A DNA stretch of 19,920 bases from Aquifex sp. (GCA_003978875.1 QNXQ01000195.1:1-19920); one strand, 5' to 3'. Positions 7,904 to 14,428 are shown, counted from the stretch's first letter. Notes: a model not told the origin generated them from the letters alone. Numbers and translations are program-made.

Positions 7904-8567
7904 TACCGAATACCTTTTCAAATACCAATCTTGCAAAATCTTTAGGATTTCTCTCCACAGTAAAATGGTCTCCCTTTATCTTAAAAGCCCCTCTCTCTAT
8001 GTTTTCGTCTTCAAAAACTTGCAAATTAATCCCTTCAGCTCTGAAACTTTCTTTAAGCATTTTTATATCGTCAATAAGAAACTTCAAATCTTCCGGATTT
8101 ATGTATATTTTGAGATTTTCCCTGAAGCTTACAAGCTCTTCTAGCATTTTCTTTAAATCTTCTTTCATAATTCTTCCTTGTGGAATCGCATAAGTGAACT
8201 CGGAAAGAGCTTCTTCTAAGAACCTGTAAAGTTTTTCAGCAAATATTTCCAAATTGTTATCCAGGTGTTCTTTCAAAAGCTCTTTAAGTTTTACCTCAAA
8301 CTGTTTTTGTTCCCTCAGCAACTCTATCTGCTCTTGCAACTCCTTTATCCTGAGTTCCTTAGTTTGATTTTCCTTTTTGAGAACTTTTATTTGTTCTTCA
8401 AGCTCTTTTATACGTTCCTTTGCCTCCTGAACCTTTTTTTGAAGAACTACCTTGTCAGCCAAAAACTTTTTTATAATTTCTTCAAAATCTGCACTTGTCT
8501 GTTCGCTTTCCCTTCTATAGTTTTCTTGGAAGGCTTCATAAAGAGGTTTAAAGTTTTTATCTCCCAC
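7884..8567 (-). CDS. fliH: Flagellar export apparatus regulator FliH
   Basis: 227 residues starting at GTG. Residues about 25-100 form a long heptad-rich coiled coil (KKVQEAKERIKELEEQIKVL and similar). The C-terminal part contains the FliH/V-ATPase-E-like region 'LKIYINPEDLKFL' near 150 and 'GINLQVFEDENIERGAFKI' near 180, then ends 'FARLVFEKVFG'. FliH dimers bind the FliI N-terminus and hold it inactive or dock it at the C-ring. The gene overlaps fliI by 20 nt. There is no Shine-Dalgarno sequence before the GTG. A TATTAT box sits 7 nt upstream, so the transcript may be leaderless. No other flagellar genes are seen here, which fits the scattered flagellar genes of Aquifex. Confidence 0.85.
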   Translation of the reverse strand: MGDKNFKPLYEAFQENYRRESEQTSADFEEIIKKFLADKVVLQKKVQEAKERIKELEEQIKVLKKENQTKELRIKELQEQIELLREQKQFEVKLKELLKEHLDNNLEIFAEKLYRFLEEALSEFTYAIPQGRIMKEDLKKMLEELVSFRENLKIYINPEDLKFLIDDIKMLKESFRAEGINLQVFEDENIERGAFKIKGDHFTVERNPKDFARLVFEKVFGNVFKGH

Positions 8568-8585
8568 AGTATAAATAATAGAATT
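8568..8585. promoter_or_regulatory. 18-bp divergent promoter between fliH and a small membrane-protein gene
   Basis: The whole spacer is AGTATAAATAATAGAATT. On the plus strand TATAAA (8570-8575) lies 10 nt before the ATG at 8586. On the minus strand TATTAT (8580-8575) lies 7 nt before the fliH GTG. Neither gene has a Shine-Dalgarno site, so both transcripts would start at or just before the start codon. The -35 regions would lie within the opposite gene. Confidence 0.45.
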
Positions 8586-8789
8586 ATGATGCAGTGTTTT
8601 CTATCATTTTTAAGTGGTTTTGTTTTGGGATTTTTACTTGCCATCGCTCTTATAGTGGGAATTACTTTAATTCCCGTAGTTCTTCTGGTTGTTCTATTGT
8701 TCATCGGTTATGTCTATTACAAATGGAGAAAAGAAAGGAAAAAGCAAGAAGAGCTACTCAAAAGGTACTTTGATTTTTACGAGGAATAG
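8586..8789 (+). CDS. Small membrane protein of unknown function
   Basis: 67 residues starting at tandem ATGs (8586 and 8589). A long hydrophobic stretch at about residues 4-46 (SGFVLGFLLAIALIVGITLI...VVLLVVLLFIGYVYY) is long enough for a two-helix hairpin with a Gly/Pro break. A basic, charged cytoplasmic tail follows (KWRKERKKQEELLKRYF). It resembles many small orphan membrane proteins but no family that I can name. It diverges from fliH across 18 bp and lies 18 bp upstream of the dihydrouridine synthase gene on the same strand, so the two may be co-transcribed. Confidence 0.7.
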   Translation: MMQCFLSFLSGFVLGFLLAIALIVGITLIPVVLLVVLLFIGYVYYKWRKERKKQEELLKRYFDFYEE

Positions 8790-8807
8790 GAATATTTATT
8801 AATACTT

Positions 8808-9764
8808 ATGAAATTTAGAAAAGGAGAAGTAATACTTGCCCCTATGGCATCCTACACCCACTCTGCTTTTCGTAGACTGTGCAGAGCATTAGGAGCTGAC
8901 AGAACCTATACGGAGCTAATAAGTGCAGCCGGGATTCTGAGAAACGGAATTCCTATAAAGTACGCCTACTTTACCGAAGAAGAACGTCCAATTCACATAC
9001 AGATATTCGGTTCCAATCCTGAGGAAATAGCAAAAGCAAGCCAGGTGGTAGCGGAACAGCTAAAACCCGACTTTATAGATATAAACTTCGGTTGCAGTGT
9101 TCCCAAGGTACTTAGAAATAAAGCTGCAGGATATATGCTAAAGTGTCCCCCTCTTATGGGAGAAGTAGTCAGGGAAACGGTAGAAGCTCTTAGACCATAC
9201 AATATTCCCGTATCTGCCAAAATAAGACTCGGTTTCGAAGAAGACCATGTGGAAGAAATTGTTGAGGAACTGCAAAAGGGCGGTGTTTCTCTTATAGCCA
9301 TTCATGCAAGAACTGCAAAGCAAGGGTTTAGCGGAAAAGCTTTATGGCATAGAATAAAAGATGCAAAAAAAGTCGCAAGTGTTCCTATAATAGGCAACGG
9401 AGATGTAAAAAACTGGAAAGATATAGAGACTATGTTTGAAGAAACGGATTGTGACGGTGTAATGGTAGGAAGGGCTGCACTCTCTAATCCATGGATTTTT
9501 AAGGAATTTAAGGAGAAAAGGGATATAAAAGTGGGTTTGAAGGAAAGAATGGAATTTATCCTCAAAGAACTTTCTATGATGACAGAGTATATGTCCAGAG
9601 AAAAGGCTTGTGCAGAAATAAAATCTCAAATCGTTCAGATTTTAAAGGGACTGCCCAAAGCCAGAGAATTAAAAAGTTATATAGTAAGGGCTCAGGACTG
9701 TACTGACTTAATAAAAAGAATAGAAGAAGCGATGGAAAGAGACAAAGAACTACTTTATACCTAA
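8808..9764 (+). CDS. dus: tRNA-dihydrouridine synthase
   Basis: 318 residues, TIM-barrel flavoenzyme. The FMN-binding start is 'LAPMASYTHSAFRRLCR', then 'PIHIQIFGSNPEEIA'. The active-site motif is 'DINFGCSVPKVLRNKAAGYML' with Cys96, then 'AKIRLGF', 'IAIHART', 'IIGNGDV' and 'DGVMVGRAAL' as phosphate-binding strands. The C-terminal helical domain binds tRNA. The enzyme uses NADPH and FMN to reduce uridines in tRNA D loops. Most bacterial Dus proteins have GCP at the active-site loop, but here Ser replaces the Pro and the following Gly-rich loop is altered. There is no clear Shine-Dalgarno sequence at the ATG. The 3' end overlaps the rhodanese gene convergently by 15 bp. Confidence 0.92.
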   Translation: MKFRKGEVILAPMASYTHSAFRRLCRALGADRTYTELISAAGILRNGIPIKYAYFTEEERPIHIQIFGSNPEEIAKASQVVAEQLKPDFIDINFGCSVPKVLRNKAAGYMLKCPPLMGEVVRETVEALRPYNIPVSAKIRLGFEEDHVEEIVEELQKGGVSLIAIHARTAKQGFSGKALWHRIKDAKKVASVPIIGNGDVKNWKDIETMFEETDCDGVMVGRAALSNPWIFKEFKEKRDIKVGLKERMEFILKELSMMTEYMSREKACAEIKSQIVQILKGLPKARELKSYIVRAQDCTDLIKRIEEAMERDKELLYT

Positions 9765-10220
9765 TGTGGTTTTAGGTGTTACGTAATCTGCCAGTTTTGC
9801 AATACCGCCTTTCAAAGCGTATACATTTTTGAATCCCAAGCTTCTGAGTGCAAATGCCGCTACTATAGCTCTTGCTCCCGAGTGGCAGACAACAATGACT
9901 TTTTTATCTTTGGGAATTTTAGAAAGGTTTTCGGGTTTAAAGAGTTTATCCATAGGTATGTGAAGACTATTCTTATAAGTAAGTCCCACAATGGACTGTT
10001 CAGCCTCCGTTCTTATATCCAATAGAACTACATCCTCACCCTTTTTAATCATATCGATAACCTGCTTCGGAGTTACTCTGCAGGGAGACTTTGCCAAGGT
10101 TTCTTGAGTCATTTGACCGAATATTGCGTCATACTTTTTTGCCAAAGCCTCATCAATCGCTTGAGAAAACCCTATAAAGCTCAAGAGAGTAAAAGCTCCA
10201 ATTAAATACTTTTTCACCAT
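9750..10220 (-). CDS. Periplasmic single-domain rhodanese-like sulfurtransferase
   Basis: 156 residues. A signal peptide covers residues 1-21 (MVKKYLIGAFTLLSFIGFSQA), so the protein is exported. The single rhodanese domain spans about 45-150, with 'VVLLDIRTEAE' and the active loop Cys112-His-Ser-Gly-Ala-Arg, the cysteine that carries persulfide sulfur. The true start is the ATG at 10220-10218: GGGAGGTGG at 10234-10226 is spaced correctly for it, and an in-frame GTG at 10229 lies inside that site. A periplasmic single-domain rhodanese (SbdP) has been described in Aquifex aeolicus as a sulfur carrier for energy metabolism. This is a plausible ortholog, which is my inference. It lies 38 bp after the prepilin peptidase gene and may share its transcript. 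Confidence 0.88.
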   Translation of the reverse strand: MVKKYLIGAFTLLSFIGFSQAIDEALAKKYDAIFGQMTQETLAKSPCRVTPKQVIDMIKKGEDVVLLDIRTEAEQSIVGLTYKNSLHIPMDKLFKPENLSKIPKDKKVIVVCHSGARAIVAAFALRSLGFKNVYALKGGIAKLADYVTPKTTLGIK

Positions 10221-10258
10221 CTTTTCCACCTCCCGGTTAGTAAATATTTATTTGATTA

Positions 10259-11035
10259 TTATATAGTGAAATAATAATATTCGAAAATTTTTATTATTTG
10301 TTCCTTGAAAATAATGCCCGTAAAAGCACCTAAGGACAGGAAAGGACCAAAGGGAATGGCAAAATTGAAACTTCTATGTTTGATTATCAAAGGAATCACA
10401 TAAATGAGTCCGAAAAAACTCCCTAAGAAAAGTGAAGCAAAAACCCCATAAATACCCGAAACTCCGCCTATAAACCCGAGAAGTATTACATCTCCCAAAC
10501 CTATACCTTCAATCTTTCTCACCTTAACGTAATAGAGGTATATCAATAGTGGTATTCCGAGTCCTACAACAGCTCCCATAAAACTTTCCTTTACAGTTAT
10601 TGTTTCCCTGAAAGGTGCAACTAAAAGGGAAAGTATTAATCCACCGATATTTATCTGAGGAGGAATTATAAAGTAAAACCAGTCTATTAATGACATAACC
10701 AGAAGGGCAGAAAAAAAGAAATAGTAGACTACCGCATCTATACTAAATCCCCACTTGTAATAAGAGAGAACTGTCAAAAGTCCCGATGTAAGCTCCACAA
10801 GAGGATAGCGTATAGATATTTTCTCACCGCAGTATCTGCATTTTCCTTTTAAAACTAAATAGGAAATAAGAGGTATATTGTCATACCACTTTATAGGCTT
10901 CTTGCAATGAGGACAGTGAGAGGAGGGAAAGATTATAGAAATATTACGAGGAAGCCTATATATGAGAACATTGTAAAAACTCCCCAAAATTGTTCCGAGA
11001 ATGAACAACACGAGGTATAAAAAGTACTCGTTCAA
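10259..11035 (-). CDS. pilD: Type IV prepilin peptidase / N-methyltransferase
   Basis: 258 residues with about eight membrane helices. The start 'LGTILGSFYNVLIYRLPR' is typical. The cytosolic zinc site has two CxxC pairs (Cys41/Cys44 and Cys66/Cys69), as in bifunctional enzymes. The catalytic aspartates are Asp118 in 'SLIDWFYFIIP' and Asp182 in 'GIGLGDVILLG'. The enzyme cleaves the leader of type IV pilins and related pseudopilins and methylates the new N-terminus. The start is a TTG that overlaps the secF stop as TTGA. The GAGGTGAT inside the secF end serves as the ribosome-binding site, so translation is coupled. Confidence 0.94.
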   Translation of the reverse strand: MNEYFLYLVLFILGTILGSFYNVLIYRLPRNISIIFPSSHCPHCKKPIKWYDNIPLISYLVLKGKCRYCGEKISIRYPLVELTSGLLTVLSYYKWGFSIDAVVYYFFFSALLVMSLIDWFYFIIPPQINIGGLILSLLVAPFRETITVKESFMGAVVGLGIPLLIYLYYVKVRKIEGIGLGDVILLGFIGGVSGIYGVFASLFLGSFFGLIYVIPLIIKHRSFNFAIPFGPFLSLGAFTGIIFKEQIIKIFEYYYFTI

Positions 11036-11898
11036 GTTGTAATCACCTCTTTCCTTTTGAACAGTTTAGCTATATCCAGAACAAAAGCCGAAGCTACAAA
11101 TACGGACGAATAAGTTCCTACAATCACACCGACAACAAAGGCAAACATTATATTGGAAAGCCCGTGACCGCCTAAAATAAACAACGTTAATGCCGTAACC
11201 AGAGTAGTAAGAGATGTCATTATGGTTCTTGAAAGGGTTTGATTTATCGATAGATTCATTATCTCCTCTAAGGAAAATCCCTTTTTCTTCCTTAAGTTCT
11301 CCCTTATTCTGTCGAAAATAACTACAGTATCCGCAACGGAATAACCGGCTACGATAAGGATTGCGGATACTACTTCAAGATTCACTTCCCTATAGGTGAT
11401 GGAATACGCTCCCAGAACCGCAAGAACGTCGTGGGTAAGGGCGAGAATTGCTCCCAAACCCCATACGGGTTGAAACCTCACACCTAAATAAATCAGTATT
11501 CCTGCGAGAGCAGTCAAAATTGCAAAAATCGCTTTTCTACGCAGTTCCTCACTTACAACTCCGCTTATCCTTTCCTTACGAATTAGGTCGTACTTTCCGA
11601 ACTTTTTAAAAATCTCCTCTAACTTTTCAACCTGCTCACCGGTTTTTACCTTAACTATAAATGTTCCCTCTTTAGTTTCTTGCAAAACGAACCCCTTAAT
11701 ACCTTTTTCCTTTATAGTTTTCCTAAGCTCAGAAATTTGCACTTCTTTTTCAAATTTTACCTCGTACAGGGTTCCCCCTGTAAAATCGAGTCCTAAGTTT
11801 AACCCTCTGAATATTAAAGACAACAAGCTTACGAGAATAATTAAAGCGGAAAGCCCATAGGCTATATTCCTGTATTGGAGAAACTTAAACCTTGTCAT
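11032..11898 (-). CDS. secF: Protein translocase subunit SecF
   Basis: 288 residues. The first helix (about 13-31) leads into 'LNLGLDFTGGTLYEV', the SecF/SecD signature near 33-47. A periplasmic domain follows, then five helices with 'ALTHDVLAVLGAYS' near 158, 'AGYSVADTVVIFDRIREN' near 188 and the 'SLSRTIMTSLTT'-like motif near 220. With SecD it uses proton flow to pull preproteins out of the Sec channel. SecD is not adjacent, unlike in many bacteria. The start overlaps the hpf stop as ATGA, and the end overlaps pilD as TTGA. Confidence 0.96.
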   Translation of the reverse strand: MTRFKFLQYRNIAYGLSALIILVSLLSLIFRGLNLGLDFTGGTLYEVKFEKEVQISELRKTIKEKGIKGFVLQETKEGTFIVKVKTGEQVEKLEEIFKKFGKYDLIRKERISGVVSEELRRKAIFAILTALAGILIYLGVRFQPVWGLGAILALTHDVLAVLGAYSITYREVNLEVVSAILIVAGYSVADTVVIFDRIRENLRKKKGFSLEEIMNLSINQTLSRTIMTSLTTLVTALTLFILGGHGLSNIMFAFVVGVIVGTYSSVFVASAFVLDIAKLFKRKEVITT

Positions 11899-12494
11899 AG
11901 GTATTTACACCCTGTAGATATCAAACCGTAATTCCCACCTCTCTTTCTATAGAGAATCTTTAACTGGCCATCCGCTATATCGACAAATGGGATAAAATAG
12001 GCGTGCTGGTCTTCCAGCTGAGCTTTAGCGTCTTCTACACTCATAGGTTTATCAACTACGAGTTCTTCTTCCACAATTTCGGGTTTTTCCTTTTCTTCAG
12101 GAGAGAACTCCATTTCGTGGAGTTTTTCTTTAAACTTCCTCGCTTCCCTAATCCATTCGTGCCTTCTCTCTTTAAGTTTTACCAGCTGTTTTTCCAGTTC
12201 ATCCAGAGCTTTATCAATTGCCGTAAATACATCCGTATCTTCTTCCCAAGCGTGAATTGCCCCATGAGGAACGTTTTTCAAATAGAGATGTAGGTCTACC
12301 CTGTAGAAAGTAGGGAAACTGCTTCCTCCGTAATCCCTTTGCCTTGCACGGGTAGATGATATGGCTACAACTGCTTCAACCTCATCCTCCCCCACTTCTT
12401 TCAGATACCTTTTAAAACGGTTAAGCTTACTTTCAATCATAGCCTTCATAGCTTCGCTTATGTGAACATCAACACCCCTGTATTCAATGTTCAT
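11895..12494 (-). CDS. hpf: Long-form ribosome hibernation-promoting factor
   Basis: 199 residues. The N-terminal HPF/YfiA domain (about 1-105) starts 'MNIEYRGVDVHISEAMKAMI' and has the 'DVFTAIDKALDELEKQLVKL' helix with basic residues that bind the 30S decoding centre. A charged linker follows (about 110-145). The C-terminal dimerisation domain (about 148-195) has 'KPMSVEDAKAQLEDQHAYF' and 'YRKRGGNYGLI', which mark the long form. Long HPF alone makes inactive 100S ribosome dimers under stress. It overlaps the lipoprotein gene upstream and secF downstream, each by an ATGA. Confidence 0.95.
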   Translation of the reverse strand: MNIEYRGVDVHISEAMKAMIESKLNRFKRYLKEVGEDEVEAVVAISSTRARQRDYGGSSFPTFYRVDLHLYLKNVPHGAIHAWEEDTDVFTAIDKALDELEKQLVKLKERRHEWIREARKFKEKLHEMEFSPEEKEKPEIVEEELVVDKPMSVEDAKAQLEDQHAYFIPFVDIADGQLKILYRKRGGNYGLISTGCKYL

Positions 12495-12769
12495 TTGCGG
12501 CCCTCCATAATCTTATATTCTTTCCAAACTCTATTATCAACCATTACCTTAACCTTTTCAACGTCCTTTTCTACACGTATCTTATCCTTTACTATCACCT
12601 GAGGACAGATTTTTCCTCTTTCCCTTTCCAGATATACCATAACCACATTACCCTCCCTCTTTACTTCCCTTACAAAATGACATGGTGTTGGCTTTTCAAT
12701 GTTTACAGTTTTCAAAGGTCCAGAACAAGCCATAATACTACTTAAGAAAAGCAAATTAAGGTTATTCAT
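12491..12769 (-). CDS. Small putative lipoprotein of unknown function
   Basis: 92 residues. A short hydrophobic leader ends in a lipobox-like 'SSIMACSGP', with Cys15 as the possible lipidated residue. The leader has no Lys/Arg and is short, so lipidation is likely but not certain. The mature part is basic and beta-rich (e.g. 'HFVREVKREGNVVMVYLERE', 'VEKVKVMVDNRVWKEYKIM'), with two further cysteines. I do not recognise a family. It is the first gene of the lipoprotein-hpf-secF-pilD series and overlaps hpf by 4 nt. The ATG has no clear Shine-Dalgarno sequence. Its promoter would lie in the 36 bp between it and the mobile-element relic, or inside the relic. Confidence 0.65.
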   Translation of the reverse strand: MNNLNLLFLSSIMACSGPLKTVNIEKPTPCHFVREVKREGNVVMVYLERERGKICPQVIVKDKIRVEKDVEKVKVMVDNRVWKEYKIMEGRK

Positions 12770-12805
12770 ATCTAAAGAGTCTAATCTAAAGGAAACAAAA
12801 AGGAA

Positions 12806-13007
12806 GTGAACTACCCCGCATCAGAGATGCGGAGCTTCGTGGGGGTTTACACCGTCAAAGCGGTGCCTTACCCCACGGGCGGGTTCACACCGCCCCTACT
12901 CCTGCCTACCTACCCGAAGGTAGGTAAAGAAGCTACTTTTAGCTCCTTTACTCCTCTTATACCCCACCTTAAAGCCTTTGGTCTCCCTCTCGGGAGCGGT
13001 GGGGTAT
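12806..13007 (-). ncRNA. Omega-RNA-like structured RNA at the right end of the element
   Basis: Read on the minus strand, a series of stable hairpins runs towards the right end. A 10-bp outer stem (13007-12998 with 12968-12959) encloses a CTCCC/GGGAG stem. An 8-bp TACCTACC/GGTAGGTA stem (12926-12907) is closed by a TTCG tetraloop on this strand. Next come a 6-bp GGGCGG/CCGCCC hairpin (12895-12877), a CGTGGGG/CCCCACG stem (12877-12838) enclosing CACCG/CGGTG, and the terminal hairpin ending GTAGTTCAC. UUCG on the minus strand supports transcription of that strand. TnpB guide RNAs have this layout, and the bases just past the end (12805 downward) would then be the guide. Expression and any protein partner are not shown here. 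Confidence 0.4.
12814..12834 (-). repeat. Right-end subterminal hairpin of the IS605-like element
   Basis: Minus-strand stem CTCCGCATC / GATGCGGGG with loop TCT: nine pairs including one T-G. It is followed by TAGTTCAC. It is nearly identical to the left-end hairpin at 13071-13091. Confidence 0.7.
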
Positions 13008-13070
13008 TTAGTTATTTACCAGTTTACTCCACGAATATTTTCGGGTCAACCCCTTCGGGGCGGGCTGTAT

Positions 13071-13091
13071 CCCCGCATCACAGATACGGGG
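13071..13091 (-). repeat. Left-end subterminal hairpin of the IS605-like element
   Basis: Minus-strand stem CCCCGTATC / GATGCGGGG with loop TGT: nine pairs including one T-G. An outer GCGGG/CCCGC pairing (13060-13064 with 13098-13102) extends the structure. It matches the right-end hairpin in sequence, spacing and loop length. Confidence 0.7.
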
Positions 13092-13119
13092 TTTTAACCC
13101 GCGAATTTTCTATAAAAAA

Positions 13120-13869
13120 CTAACGAGTGTTAGAATTCGATTTTTTCTCAATTATTTCTTTGATTTCACTGAGCAGTAAATTATCAACTCTATATTTTTT
13201 TCCCTCGATTTCTTCCACAGGAACAATTTCCACTATAGAGTTTAGTATGAAAACGTAATCTGCAGAGTAAAGTAGATTACAATCAATTTTTTCCTCCGAA
13301 ATATTTAAATCTTCTCGGATTATATCTATTGTTGTTCCCCATAAAAGTCCGCTCTCTCGCGCAGGAGTGATAAATTTTCCGCCTTTGTAGATTAAGATAT
13401 TGGCAGAGGATGTTTCGGTAATTAAATCCTTCTCATTCAACACTATCCCGTCGAAAAACCCTCTTTTTTTAGCTTTTCTCTTTACCAGAACATTAAACAG
13501 GTAATTAGTAGTTTTATGATAAAAAATAGGATTTTTTGAATGTCTTCTCATATCGGATATACATAGCTTCACACTTTTAGGTGTTTCCGGAAGAGGTTTT
13601 ACAATTACATCGGTTTTATAAGAGTCGGGAAAATCACCGTAGTAATCACTTCCCGAATAGAGGAGTAAAAACTTTACATACAGATTTCTATTATTCCCAG
13701 TAGCTTCAATAATCTTATTGAGAAATTCCTCGTACGATGGATATGGATAACCGAAGAACTCGGCTGACCGTTTTAAACGTTGGTAATGTTTGGTTAATTT
13801 GTAGTTTTCCCCAAGCCACTTTATAGTTTCAAAAAGACCCTCTCCGTAATATAAAGCCCGGAATATCAT
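13120..13869 (-). CDS. pabC: Class IV PLP aminotransferase fold, probable aminodeoxychorismate lyase
   Basis: 249 residues of fold-type IV PLP enzymes. 'YGEGLFETIKW' near residue 8 is the typical start. Catalytic Lys119 lies in 'FYHKTTNYLFNVLVKRKAK', and Glu152 in 'LITETSSANILI' contacts the PLP ring nitrogen. 'YVFILNSIVEIVPVEEI' near 207 matches the PabC/IlvE family end. The K.TNYL..VL..R.AK pattern and the length favour PabC (4-amino-4-deoxychorismate lyase, p-aminobenzoate for folate) over branched-chain or D-amino-acid aminotransferase, but substrate cannot be fixed from sequence. It overlaps dcd by an ATGA and lies just before the mobile-element relic. Confidence 0.78.
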   Translation of the reverse strand: MIFRALYYGEGLFETIKWLGENYKLTKHYQRLKRSAEFFGYPYPSYEEFLNKIIEATGNNRNLYVKFLLLYSGSDYYGDFPDSYKTDVIVKPLPETPKSVKLCISDMRRHSKNPIFYHKTTNYLFNVLVKRKAKKRGFFDGIVLNEKDLITETSSANILIYKGGKFITPARESGLLWGTTIDIIREDLNISEEKIDCNLLYSADYVFILNSIVEIVPVEEIEGKKYRVDNLLLSEIKEIIEKKSNSNTR

Positions 13870-14402
13870 TTCAAATCCTTATCCATATATATACGGGAAG
13901 GAACTACTCCCTTTTGTCCTTTATACTTACCCGAATACACCTTTTCGGGTTTTTTGTCTAACTTTGCAAATACGAGTTGGCATATTCGCATGCCTTTGTA
14001 AAGTCTTATTGGACAGTTATTGGCGTTGAAAAGTTCCAAAGTAATTTGACCCTCGAAACCTGCATCTACCCACCCTGCGTTTTCTATAAAAAGTCCCAGT
14101 CTTCCAAGGGATGACCTTCCTTCCACGAAGGCGGTAATATAATCTGGCAATTTTATATACTCCAGCGTAGTTGCAAGTAGAAATTCCTTAGGTTTTATTT
14201 CAAAGTATTCTCCGAACTCAACTACTTTTACACCTTTGAGTTCCTTTTTTACGTCTATACAACCGACATTCTCGTAAATAGCTATTTGATTTCCGAGTCT
14301 CAGGTCTAAAGAAGAACACTGAACGTGGGAAGGTTCATAGGGTTCTACTATTAGCTCTCTCTTTTCTATTAATTCCTTAATGGTTCTGTCGGATAGAATC
14401 AT
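13866..14402 (-). CDS. dcd: dCTP deaminase, possibly the bifunctional deaminase/dUTPase type
   Basis: 178 residues, trimeric dUTPase-like fold. The start 'MILSDRTIKELIEKREL' and the 'SSLDLRLGN' segment are typical. The core motif 'VEGRSSLGRLGL..ENAGWVDAGFEGQITLEL' near residues 93-123 includes the catalytic Glu in 'QITLEL'. The enzyme makes dUTP (or dUMP) for dTMP synthesis. The 'AGWVDAGF' segment resembles the bifunctional enzymes of Methanocaldococcus and Mycobacterium ('TAGWIDAGF' type) more than the E. coli monofunctional 'TAHRIDPGW'. There is no Shine-Dalgarno sequence. The start codon lies inside the 22-bp repeat, with a TAATAT box 9 nt upstream. Confidence 0.92.
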   Translation of the reverse strand: MILSDRTIKELIEKRELIVEPYEPSHVQCSSLDLRLGNQIAIYENVGCIDVKKELKGVKVVEFGEYFEIKPKEFLLATTLEYIKLPDYITAFVEGRSSLGRLGLFIENAGWVDAGFEGQITLELFNANNCPIRLYKGMRICQLVFAKLDKKPEKVYSGKYKGQKGVVPSRIYMDKDLK

Positions 14403-14420
14403 ATTAATTCAATATTATGA
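14399..14420. repeat. 22-bp perfect direct repeat, copy 1 (dcd start region)
   Basis: It starts TCATATTAATT and ends CAATATTATGA, and is identical to 14747-14768. It contains the dcd start codon on the minus strand (14402-14400) and an ATG on the plus strand (14417) that here opens only an 8-codon frame. It is an imperfect palindrome with TCATA/TATGA ends. Confidence 0.9.
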
Positions 14421-14428
14421 TGCAATAT

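Larger units (their letters stand above)
12806..13111 (-). mobile_element. Non-autonomous relic of an IS200/IS605-family element (palindrome-associated element)
   Basis: About 300 bp, clearly more GC-rich than its surroundings and packed with hairpins, in a 350-bp gap without a convincing gene. On the minus strand both ends carry almost the same 9-bp hairpin with a 3-nt loop (ends ...GATGCGGGG): 13091-13071 at the left and 12834-12814 at the right. The right end finishes GGGGTAGTTCAC at 12817-12806, which matches what I know of IS605/TnpB right ends. IS200/IS605 transposases recognise such subterminal hairpins rather than inverted repeats. No tnpA or tnpB remains, so it would need a transposase in trans. 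A TTTAT at 13116-13112 could be the left target motif, which sets the tentative left edge. Boundaries are approximate. The alternative is a stand-alone structured RNA. Confidence 0.6.

Noticed and set aside
8265..8585. Longer version of the small membrane protein beginning inside fliH
   Set aside because: The extra ~107 residues are Leu/Phe/Tyr-rich antisense of the FliH coiled coil. The ATG at 8586 with its upstream -10 box is the natural start.
12770..13119. Possibility that the structured island is SRP RNA, tmRNA, RNase P RNA or a riboswitch
   Set aside because: None of the conserved cores I know for these RNAs (e.g. the SRP GGAA/AGCA domain or tmRNA tRNA-like ends) is visible, whereas the twin end hairpins fit an IS605-type element.
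12806..13123. A 105-codon plus-strand open frame across the hairpin-dense island
   Set aside because: It runs straight through palindromes and element ends, is rich in Pro/Gly/Thr with no domain or start signal, and starts at a GTG that is part of the element's GTAGTTCAC end. It is an accidental frame in structured DNA.
13120..13132. CTAAC/GTTAG inverted repeat at the pabC stop
   Set aside because: A 5-bp stem with no T-run. It is expected by chance and mostly lies within the coding end.
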